Source of the DNA: Thalassotalea loyana
GTDB taxonomy: Bacteria > Pseudomonadota > Gammaproteobacteria > Enterobacterales > Alteromonadaceae
Assembly: GCF_030161435.1 (NCBI RefSeq)
Contig: NZ_BSSV01000001.1
Location: 1,054,001-1,118,000 of the forward strand
Reading direction: 5' to 3'
DNA length: 64,000 bases
Made by a program: the position numbers and the translations under genes. Of this stretch, positions 53,576 through 60,233 are shown one piece after another; within the stretch, counting starts at the first letter, position 1, and each line of letters starts with the position of its first letter. Below the pieces are notes generated by a model. That model did no database searches and was not told the DNA's origin. It saw only the letters and a program-made list of their open reading frames with translations.

Positions 53576-54568
53576 ATGAAATTAGCCTCGTTAAAAAATA
53601 ATACCCGTGATGGTCAATTAGTCGTTGTTAGTAAAGATTTAACAAAAGCTGTTGCTGTACCTGAAATCGCTGCAACGATGCAGGTAGCGATTGATGATTG
53701 GGAAAACATTTCTCCTAAGTTAGATACTGTTTATCAAGCATTAAACGCTGGTGATGTTGAAGGTCAGATGAACTTTGAACAGGCATCGTGTGAGTCGCCT
53801 TTACCAAGAGCATATCAATGGGCCGACGGTAGTGCTTACGTGAACCACGTTGAATTGGTTCGCAAAGCACGTAATGCTGAAATGCCAGAAACGTTTTGGA
53901 CGGATCCGTTAATGTATCAAGGTGGTTCTGACTCTTTTATTGGCCCAAGAGATAATATCGAAGTTATTTCTGAAGATTACGGAATTGACTTTGAATCAGA
54001 AGTTGCAGTGATTACATCTGATGTGCCAATGGGGGCAACACCTGAGCAAGCACAAGAACACATTAAATTATTGATGCTTGTTAACGATGTATCGTTACGT
54101 AACTTAATTCCTGGTGAGTTAGCAAAAGGCTTCGGTTTTTTCTGTAGTAAGCCATCAAGCGCCTTCTCACCGGTTGCCGTGACACCGGACGAATTAGGTA
54201 AATCATGGGACGGTAAGAAGTTGCACCTACCATTAACTACACATCTTAATGACGAGTTATTTGGTGAGCCAAACTGTGGCGTTGATATGACATTTGATTT
54301 CCCAACAATCGTTGCTCACGCCGCAAAAACTCGCCCGTTAGGTGCTGGCTGTGTTGTTGGTTCTGGGACAATTTCTAACTATGACCGTTCAGCTGGTTCT
54401 AGTTGTTTAGCAGAAAAACGTATGCTTGAAATCATCGCTGATGGCAAGCCGTCAACTTCATTCATGAAGTTTGGCGACCGTGTTCGAATTGAAATGTTTA
54501 ACGACAGTGGTGATTCTATCTTTGGTTCAATTGACCAAGTGGTTGTAGAGTATCCTGGAGCTAAATAA
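53576..54568 (+). CDS. Fumarylacetoacetate hydrolase
   Basis: Last enzyme of tyrosine/homogentisate breakdown, splitting fumarylacetoacetate to fumarate and acetoacetate. The 330-residue protein has the FAH fold motifs: DFESEVAVITSDVPMGATPE with the metal-site glutamates, LVNDVSLRNLIPGELAKGFG, and GSGTISNYDRSAGSSCLAEK. Overlap by one base with the isomerase gene fixes the pathway. Homogentisate dioxygenase and 4-hydroxyphenylpyruvate dioxygenase genes are not in the window and must lie elsewhere. The usual symbol would be fahA. Confidence 0.93.
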   Translation: MKLASLKNNTRDGQLVVVSKDLTKAVAVPEIAATMQVAIDDWENISPKLDTVYQALNAGDVEGQMNFEQASCESPLPRAYQWADGSAYVNHVELVRKARNAEMPETFWTDPLMYQGGSDSFIGPRDNIEVISEDYGIDFESEVAVITSDVPMGATPEQAQEHIKLLMLVNDVSLRNLIPGELAKGFGFFCSKPSSAFSPVAVTPDELGKSWDGKKLHLPLTTHLNDELFGEPNCGVDMTFDFPTIVAHAAKTRPLGAGCVVGSGTISNYDRSAGSSCLAEKRMLEIIADGKPSTSFMKFGDRVRIEMFNDSGDSIFGSIDQVVVEYPGAK

Positions 54569-55206
54569 TGAAGCTTTATGGCTATTGGCGATCATCAGCG
54601 GCATATCGCGTTAGAATTGCACTGAATTTGTTAGGCCTTGACTGTGAGCTACTATCTGTTCATTTAGTTAAAAATGGTGGTGAGCAGCACTTAGAGGAAT
54701 ACAAGCAGAAAAATCCGCATGAATTAGTGCCTTGTCTTATTGACGGAGATGTCTGTTTAAATCAGTCGTTAGCAATTATTGACTACTTGTCAGCGAAAGC
54801 GACAAATGTCTCATTGTTACCGGCTGATCTTGTGAAACAGTCTCTAGTCAAAGCGTTTTCTTATGACGTAGCTTGTGAAATTCACCCATTGAACAATCTG
54901 CGAGTACAGCAATATTTAGTGAATGAATTAAAGGTATCTGATGAACATAAAATGCAATGGGTTCATGACTGGATGCATACAGGTTTCGCTGCATTAGAAG
55001 TAAAGCTTCAATCGCATGCCGGTAAATACTGTTTTGGTGATGAAGTTACATTGGCAGATTTGTGTTTAATTCCTCAAGTCTACAATGCATTGCGCTTTAA
55101 TGTAGACATGGCTAAATACCCATTGATAATGGCAATATACGAGCAATGTAATACGCATCCTGCCTTTATCGAAGCACAACCTGAGAATCAGGCCGACGCT
55201 CAATAG
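54568..55206 (+). CDS. maiA: Maleylacetoacetate isomerase (zeta-class GST)
   Basis: Glutathione-dependent isomerisation of maleylacetoacetate to fumarylacetoacetate, the step before the neighbouring hydrolase. The 212-residue protein has the zeta signature YGYWRSSAAYRVRIALNLLG with SSAxYRVR, then NPHELVPCLIDGDVCLNQSL and the C-terminal DLCLIPQVYNALRFNVDM. TAATG overlap with the upstream gene indicates coupled translation. Confidence 0.94.
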   Translation: MKLYGYWRSSAAYRVRIALNLLGLDCELLSVHLVKNGGEQHLEEYKQKNPHELVPCLIDGDVCLNQSLAIIDYLSAKATNVSLLPADLVKQSLVKAFSYDVACEIHPLNNLRVQQYLVNELKVSDEHKMQWVHDWMHTGFAALEVKLQSHAGKYCFGDEVTLADLCLIPQVYNALRFNVDMAKYPLIMAIYEQCNTHPAFIEAQPENQADAQ

Positions 55207-55222
55207 TGACAACCGAGTACGG

Positions 55223-55250
55223 AAAAATGCCAGCTTTAGCTGGCATTTTT
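55223..55250 (+). terminator. Terminator after maiA
   Basis: Arms AAAAATGCCAGC and GCTGGCATTTTT around TTTA, perfect 12 bp, followed by ATTTTT. Confidence 0.92.
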
Positions 55251-55256
55251 ATTTTT

Positions 55257-55689
55257 CATTGATAAAAAATAATCTGAACTATTTCACAATCAACTAATCT
55301 TTTACATAGTAATAACTAAGAATAATTCGTTGTATTAATAAAAATGTAAAACAATATGTGTTCCATTGAATATCATTATGTTAATCAATATATTGTTATA
55401 CAAAGTGAATAATGATTTGTGCTCTGAGCGAGAACAAAAAAGCATGAACCCAAGGTACTGAGTGAAAAGAATGGTTATTGCCTCGTTGAATGTAGCTATT
55501 CAACATAAAAAACGACTAAACTCATACTTTGAGGGTATGTCAAAGACAAGGTAAGGCGGCTGATTTAACCAATGTAGAGATAACTATATTGTTACAAATC
55601 TTACGTACTCTCTCCTTTGACATAGCGCTAAGATAGCTAAAGCATTATTTCAATGGGTATTAATAATTCATCCTTTAGTGGTAGGACAA
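55257..55689. other. Gene-free region before the DUF3014 gene
   Basis: About 430 bases of AT-rich sequence without a convincing gene. It contains a small inverted repeat (CATAC/GTATG around 55521-55537) and a TACTCTCTCC stretch at 55606-55615 that faintly recalls the linker of the 17.4-18.1 kb array, but with no T-tailed hairpin. I cannot assign a promoter with confidence. Confidence 0.4.
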
Positions 55690-56577
55690 ATGAGCGAAAC
55701 AACAAATACTGAAAACTCAACTCCTTGGCTTGTGATCTCTGTGATTTTAGTAGTGATCATTGCTGGTGTTGGGTATTGGTTATTATCGCAAGAAGAGCAA
55801 CCAGAAACCGCGACAGTTATTGAGCAACCTGTCGTTGAACCTGAAGTAGAGGTAGTACAGCCTGAGCCAGTAGAAAAGGTCTCACCCGAAGCGTTGCCAG
55901 AAATGCCTGATATTATGGATGTGCCTGAAACAGAACTAGAGCCAGTTGAAGAACAAAGCCCTTTACCTCGACTTGATGAAAGTGATGAATACTTAAAGTC
56001 TGCATTGCCTGAATTAACTTGGCGCAAGGAATTACTCAAACTCGTTATTACAGATGATTTAATTCGTCGACTTGTTGTGTTTACCGATAATTTTGCACAA
56101 GGAACGCTAGCCTATGAACACACGCCATTTGTAGAGCCTAATGTTAGTTTTTCTGCGAAAGAACAACTCAATGAAAATGGTATATCTACGGGGAAGTGGC
56201 AGTGGGACGACAGCACAGCGCGTCGTTTTACACTTTACATTGATTTGCTACGCTCAATCGATAGCGAGTCGTTTGCTGAATTATACCTTGAAATGAAACC
56301 GTTGATTAATCAAGCATACAGTGAGTTAGGCTATCCTGATCAGGATTTTACGGATGTTCTGCAAGAAGCTATTGTTCGTGTGTTAGATATGGAATTGCCC
56401 GAACAAGAAATGACACTCGTTCGCCCAAGTGTAATGTATGAATTTGAGAATGAGACGTTGGAGTCGTTGCCTGAGTCAGATAAGTTACTCTTGAGAATAG
56501 GGCGTGAGAACCTATTAGTACTCAAGTCTGTGTTATTAGAGTTTAGTGACAAGATCGCTAAAGCTGAAGCGCAATAG
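55690..56577 (+). CDS. DUF3014 family membrane-anchored protein
   Basis: A 295-residue protein with one membrane helix (about 13-35, WLVISVILVVIIAGVGYWLL), a Glu/Pro/Val-rich linker (about 36-95, many VEPE and PEP units) and a C-terminal globular domain (about 100-285; DDLIRRLVVFTDNFAQGTLA, RFTLYIDLLRSIDSESFAEL). This layout is the DUF3014 family, whose function is unknown. The Pro/Glu linker suggests a periplasmic domain held off the membrane. The start ATG 55690 has AGGA close upstream; GTG 55678 is an alternative. Confidence 0.82.
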   Translation: MSETTNTENSTPWLVISVILVVIIAGVGYWLLSQEEQPETATVIEQPVVEPEVEVVQPEPVEKVSPEALPEMPDIMDVPETELEPVEEQSPLPRLDESDEYLKSALPELTWRKELLKLVITDDLIRRLVVFTDNFAQGTLAYEHTPFVEPNVSFSAKEQLNENGISTGKWQWDDSTARRFTLYIDLLRSIDSESFAELYLEMKPLINQAYSELGYPDQDFTDVLQEAIVRVLDMELPEQEMTLVRPSVMYEFENETLESLPESDKLLLRIGRENLLVLKSVLLEFSDKIAKAEAQ

Positions 56578-56637
56578 AATTTCGGATATAGGTTTGGTTA
56601 AATAATCATCGAACAAACGTTTGATACAAACTATTAC

Positions 56638-56669
56638 TTGCAACACTCATTGGGATTAGTAATAATCCC
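56638..56669 (+). promoter_or_regulatory. Promoter of the 4.5S RNA gene with an inverted repeat across the -10
   Basis: TTGCAA (56638-56643), 16 bases, TAATAA (56660-56665), followed by a C/G-rich start region (CCCTCGCGCC) typical of stable-RNA promoters. A perfect 7-bp inverted repeat, GGGATTA (56652-56658) and TAATCCC (56663-56669), spans the -10. Confidence 0.6.
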
Positions 56670-56690
56670 TCGCGCCTTACGGCACATTAT

Positions 56691-56805
56691 GGTGACCCTT
56701 TTGGTTCCCTCGCAATGATACTCTGTGAACTCGGCCAGGTCCGGAAGGAAGCAACCGCAGCAGACGACTCATGTGCCGAGGTGTTAGCTGAGAGGGTCGC
56801 CACCC
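56691..56805 (+). ncRNA. ffs: 4.5S RNA, signal recognition particle RNA
   Basis: The conserved SRP apical domain is present: GGCCAGGTCCGGAAGGAAGC, then AGCAACCGCAGCAGACG, with the GGAA tetraloop. The ends pair (GGTGACCC with GGGTCGCC), giving a single rod of about 115 bases as in E. coli. It binds Ffh to target nascent membrane proteins. Exact mature ends are estimated from the pairing. Confidence 0.95.
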
Positions 56806-56833
56806 AATCCCTCTCAATATTTAAGCCAGTCAA

Positions 56834-57109
56834 CTAGCTTTCAACACCTTTACCTTGTGAATGCATAAATTCAAGCGCTTTTTTGATAGCGATATCTACT
56901 TTGTTTTCCATTTCAAATCGATCTGATGCAGGTAAATAGAAAGCCATATCTACTTCATGGCGAATATAACGTGCTGGTAATTGATTTAACACGACACATG
57001 TTAGATCCGCGATAAAATCTTGATCATATTTTTCTTCAACTTTAAGTTGAGAAAATTGCTGAATCACTAATTTTTCATAGTAGTTATGGATATCATCAGA
57101 AATCTTCAT
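56834..57109 (-). CDS. ComFB family protein
   Basis: A 91-residue protein that looks like the late competence ComFB family: IHNYYEKLVIQQFSQL at the N terminus, a central DLTCVVLNQLPARYIRHEVD and a helical end. Some cyanobacterial ComFB proteins bind cyclic dinucleotides. Whether this one does is unknown. It is monocistronic, convergent with ffs, and shares an AT-rich divergent region with kynA. Confidence 0.75.
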   Translation of the reverse strand: MKISDDIHNYYEKLVIQQFSQLKVEEKYDQDFIADLTCVVLNQLPARYIRHEVDMAFYLPASDRFEMENKVDIAIKKALEFMHSQGKGVES

Positions 57110-57181
57110 TCTTATTCCTTATGCTTAATACGCTAACGTCTTGCCAAGTATAGCTTATATTTTCAAACACTTGGCAAGCAA

Positions 57182-57233
57182 TTATTGGTGTTTATTTTAG
57201 AATAATCGCAAATTTAGTTAGCATCACCAATAA
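57182..57233. promoter_or_regulatory. Spaced perfect inverted repeat upstream of kynA
   Basis: TTATTGGTG (57182-57190) and CACCAATAA (57225-57233), 9 bp perfect, 34 bases apart. Between ComFB and kynA genes, 46 bases before the kynA start. It may be a two-site operator for a looping repressor. No matching regulator is next to it. Confidence 0.4.
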
Positions 57234-57278
57234 AAAGTAAGCTATAACTGATGCGGGGAAATTATAACGAAAATAAAA

Positions 57279-58364
57279 ATGAATAAACCTATTGAACCGT
57301 GTTATTACGGAGACTACTTAAAACTCGAACAATTTTTGGATGCGCAAAAACCTGTCAGTGGGAAATATGGGGAAGAAGCACATGATGAAACGCTTTTTAT
57401 CATCGTGCATCAGGCTTATGAATTGTGGTTTAAGCAAATCCTTCATGAGCTGTATTCAGTTATCCATTTATTTAAACAAGAGTCTGTTTCAGAACGTGAT
57501 TTATCGACGGTGGTTCACCGTTTGAAACGCGTGGTCAAAATACAACATTTAATCAATGACCAAATCGATATAATTGAAACCATGACACCACAAGATTTTT
57601 TAGATTTTAGGAATTATCTTGTGCCTGCTTCAGGGTTCCAAAGTATTCAATTTAAAGTATTGGAAATAAGCCTTGGGTTGAAGTCAAAGCAGCGTATTGA
57701 TTTTGATAAACAGTCTTTTTACAACCGATTAACCGATGAACACCGCAAATTTTTAGAAGAGTTAGAGGGACAGGATAGCTTATTTGAAGTCGTTGAAAAA
57801 TGGCTAGAGCGCCTGCCTTTTTTAAATTTTGGAAAATTTAATTTTTGGCAACAATATCAAAAAGCGACTAACGAGATGCTTGATCAAGAAAAGCACATTA
57901 TTGAAAATAATACCTTGTTGTCAGAAATAGAAGTGAGGCACCAACTTAAAGAACATGCTAATACGCGGCTAAACTTTGAGGCCCTATTGGACGAAAAAGA
58001 ATATCAAAAGGCAATAGAAGCAGGACGCGTAAGATTAAGTCAAAAAGCGACCCTCTCTGCGCTATTTATTTCCATGTATCGTGAAGAGCCTTTGATGAAC
58101 TTACCCTTTCAATTTATCACGCTATTGACTGAAGTCGACGAAGCACTAACGCTTTGGCGTTATAAGCATATGATGATGGTCCAGCGAATGTTGGGAACGA
58201 AAATTGGTACGGGGGGCTCGTCGGGTCATGACTATTTAAAAAGGACAACAGAGAGTAATAGGATCTTTACTGATTTCTATAATTTAGCAACCTTTCTGCT
58301 GCCTAAACAAGCGATGCCAGAACTTCCTGAATCAATAAAAAAGGCACTCGGTTTTAGCTATTAG
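57279..58364 (+). CDS. kynA: Tryptophan 2,3-dioxygenase KynA
   Basis: A heme enzyme that opens the indole ring of tryptophan, first step of the kynurenine pathway. The 361-residue protein has YGDYLKLEQFLDAQKP, the HDETLFIIVHQAYELWFKQI block, FRNYLVPASGFQS and the substrate-loop GTGGSSGHDYLKRT. It is longer than the 280-residue Xanthomonas type and closer to the eukaryote-like length. No other kyn gene is adjacent. It ends 11 bases inside the convergent PriC-like gene. Confidence 0.93.
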   Translation: MNKPIEPCYYGDYLKLEQFLDAQKPVSGKYGEEAHDETLFIIVHQAYELWFKQILHELYSVIHLFKQESVSERDLSTVVHRLKRVVKIQHLINDQIDIIETMTPQDFLDFRNYLVPASGFQSIQFKVLEISLGLKSKQRIDFDKQSFYNRLTDEHRKFLEELEGQDSLFEVVEKWLERLPFLNFGKFNFWQQYQKATNEMLDQEKHIIENNTLLSEIEVRHQLKEHANTRLNFEALLDEKEYQKAIEAGRVRLSQKATLSALFISMYREEPLMNLPFQFITLLTEVDEALTLWRYKHMMMVQRMLGTKIGTGGSSGHDYLKRTTESNRIFTDFYNLATFLLPKQAMPELPESIKKALGFSY

Positions 58365-58944
58365 GCTTTTCGATAAGCTCTATTTGCCGTTCCACTTGAG
58401 ATATTGCCTTTCTGCATCTGCCTAAACGCTGGTGCAAGGCTAATATCTCTTCACTCAGCTTATTATTATCGTTGCTTGCCAGCATGCGTTCGTCAATCAT
58501 CGCTTTTAAGCGTCTCTCAAACTCGTGATATTCAGCAAGTGTTTGATACAGCTGATGTGAACTGACCATTACTTTCTTTGCCGCTTTTTTCGCAAAATGC
58601 TGACGGCGGGCATCAACCTTGATACGTGCTTCATGGTGTATCTCGCTATTAGCGCCTAATGCGGTCGATAGCGCATTAATCTGATGTTCAATTGTCTCTA
58701 ATATATCGTTAGCTAATCCTTTGCTACCGTGCTCTATCATTACGGCTACAGCATTGAGTTTAGATTCTGTTTCAAGCACGTAAGGTACGTACTTGTTGCT
58801 ATAAGTTGAAAATAAATCTGCTGAGAATAAGCGACGCTCACTAACGTATTTATGTGCAGCAGTATTATCATTAATTTTGTCTAACCGTATCGCTTTTGCT
58901 TTCAAATCATCAATGATTGGCTTTAATCGGTCTGCTAGGGTCAT
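58354..58944 (-). CDS. PriB/PriC-like primosomal replication protein family member
   Basis: A 196-residue, almost wholly helical, basic protein that resembles the primosomal protein N'' (PriC) family used in replication restart: FSADLFSTYSNKYVPYVLET, and a Glu/Arg/Lys-rich C-terminal helix pair (EFERRLKAMIDERMLASNDN, HQRLGRCRKAISQVERQIEL). Similarity was judged by eye, so the assignment is moderate. It lies 5 bases after the TSUP permease gene on the same strand, probably co-transcribed. Confidence 0.65.
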   Translation of the reverse strand: MTLADRLKPIIDDLKAKAIRLDKINDNTAAHKYVSERRLFSADLFSTYSNKYVPYVLETESKLNAVAVMIEHGSKGLANDILETIEHQINALSTALGANSEIHHEARIKVDARRQHFAKKAAKKVMVSSHQLYQTLAEYHEFERRLKAMIDERMLASNDNNKLSEEILALHQRLGRCRKAISQVERQIELIEKPNS

Positions 58945-58949
58945 TTGAG

Positions 58950-59711
58950 TTACCAGGCCTTGTAGGCTAAATATATAGACATAATAATGACCACAGTCAG
59001 AAAGATTGGTTTGATAAATTTACTTCCATATTTTATTGCTGAATGTGCGCCAACCCATGAACCTAGCATGATGAACAAGCCCATGGTGATCCCAACGACA
59101 AAGTCAACTTGCGCTAAGTAAATGAAGGTGATTAACGAGCAAAAATTACTAACAAAATTAGTTGAACGGGCTAAGCCACTACTAAGCAGAATATTTAGCT
59201 TATATAAAGCTGTGCTTGATACTGTCCAAAATGCACCTGTTCCAGGGCCCGCTACACCATCGTAAAACCCGAGCGTTAATCCCTGTAACGTTTGCTTTTT
59301 ATGTAGTGCTTTATCTTTTCTAGGTAAGTTACCCTCAGAACTAATCATCTGCTTACTGAATAATGTATAAATAGCAATGAGAAAAACGATCAAGGGTAGG
59401 AGTTTTTCAAGCCATTGCGTATTGATAAAGCTAACGACGATAGTACCAATAACCGCGCCAATTGCCGTAAACATTATTGATCGCCACCAAAAAATTGGGT
59501 CGAAAAGTCGTTTCCGATAAAACGTGATTGACGCAGTTAATGAGCCAAAAGAAGCCGCTAGTTTATTGGTTCCCAGAGCAACATGCGGTGGAAGGCCTGT
59601 TGCCAATAATGTTGGGATAGTAAGAAGCCCGCCACCTCCTGCGATAGCGTCAATGAATCCAGCAATAAATCCCACTGCGGACAATAACCCGAGTAGTTCA
59701 ATATCAATCAT
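58950..59711 (-). CDS. TSUP family permease (TauE/SafE, YfcA-like)
   Basis: A 253-residue membrane protein of the sulfite/organosulfur exporter type, with seven to eight hydrophobic segments. Family motifs: GFIAGFIDAIAGGGGLLTIP at the N terminus, LGTNKLAASFGS and the repeat-two GFYDGVAGPGTGAFW. The substrate is not known. The start ATG 59711 gives the YfcA-like N terminus; a GTG at 59750 would add a polar leader. Neither has a clear Shine-Dalgarno sequence. Confidence 0.88.
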   Translation of the reverse strand: MIDIELLGLLSAVGFIAGFIDAIAGGGGLLTIPTLLATGLPPHVALGTNKLAASFGSLTASITFYRKRLFDPIFWWRSIMFTAIGAVIGTIVVSFINTQWLEKLLPLIVFLIAIYTLFSKQMISSEGNLPRKDKALHKKQTLQGLTLGFYDGVAGPGTGAFWTVSSTALYKLNILLSSGLARSTNFVSNFCSLITFIYLAQVDFVVGITMGLFIMLGSWVGAHSAIKYGSKFIKPIFLTVVIIMSIYLAYKAW

Positions 59712-60101
59712 ACAAGGCAGGTGAATATTAATGTGGCGATACTTTACCACAATGCTAGCTTAATGAAATTAAATAAAATTATAAAAAATTCATCGATTAA
59801 AATTAAATTTACGTCACATTTTCTTTACAAAATAACATATGTAAACCACATGTTAATAGGTGTTTATGTGACTATAACTACGATGGTTTACGTAGGTTGG
59901 GTCGTGATGTTAGTTGTTGTTTTTATTGGTTATTTATGGCTGGTTTGGACACTTGATTTAGAGGGAGTTAAAGCCAAGTAAATGTCAGTTAAATATGACA
60001 ACTTATTCATTTTGTTTGTTTTTTATTCTGTAATAGGCCAGAACGGGCGAATTATCCATCGAATTATTGTAAAAATTATTAAGTAAACGTAAAGATCTTG
60101 G
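59712..60101. other. Gene-poor divergent region before the TonB receptor gene
   Basis: Very AT-rich stretch between the leftward TSUP gene and the rightward receptor promoter. It must contain the TSUP promoter. The only coding candidate is a short hydrophobic frame at 59850-59981. Nothing else is recognisable. Confidence 0.5.
59850..59981 (+). CDS. Possible small hydrophobic protein
   Basis: A 43-residue frame with one clear membrane segment (VGWVVMLVVVFIGYLWLVWT) and a charged tail (LDLEGVKAK). An internal ATG at 59883 would leave 32 residues. There is no Shine-Dalgarno sequence before either ATG. Single-helix proteins like this are easily formed by chance in AT-rich DNA, so it is a weak call. 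Confidence 0.2.
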   Translation: MLIGVYVTITTMVYVGWVVMLVVVFIGYLWLVWTLDLEGVKAK

Positions 60102-60131
60102 TTGACCAATCGATTCAAATGCGTTTACTAT
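60102..60131 (+). promoter_or_regulatory. Sigma-70 promoter candidate of the TonB receptor gene
   Basis: TTGACC (60102-60107), 18 bases, TACTAT (60126-60131). The predicted start near 60138 leaves an untranslated leader of about 95 bases. Confidence 0.55.
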
Positions 60132-60141
60132 CCTATGCGAC

Positions 60142-60229
60142 AGATCAGGTCTTACTGACCGATATAAGAAAAAAGACAACATAGTCTTGAATTTAAAACA
60201 CTAGTATCACGGAAGTGATCCAGGGAGTA
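60142..60229 (+). promoter_or_regulatory. Structured leader of the TonB receptor gene
   Basis: Two inverted repeats: ATCAGGTC (60143-60150) with GACCGAT (60156-60162), and ATCAC (60206-60210) with GTGAT (60215-60219), loop GGAA. The second stands three bases before the Shine-Dalgarno sequence AGGGAG (60222-60227). The first could be an operator or RNA hairpin. Function is inferred. Confidence 0.45.
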
Positions 60230-60233
60230 CATA

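Noticed and set aside
55606-55621. TACTCTCTCCTTTGAC resembles the array linker, possible sixth unit on the plus strand
   Set aside because: No terminator stem with a T-run follows and no matching upstream stem was seen.
57279-58364. kynA as a fused or mis-joined gene because it is longer than some bacterial forms
   Set aside because: Family motifs run in order to the end and longer versions are common in the family.
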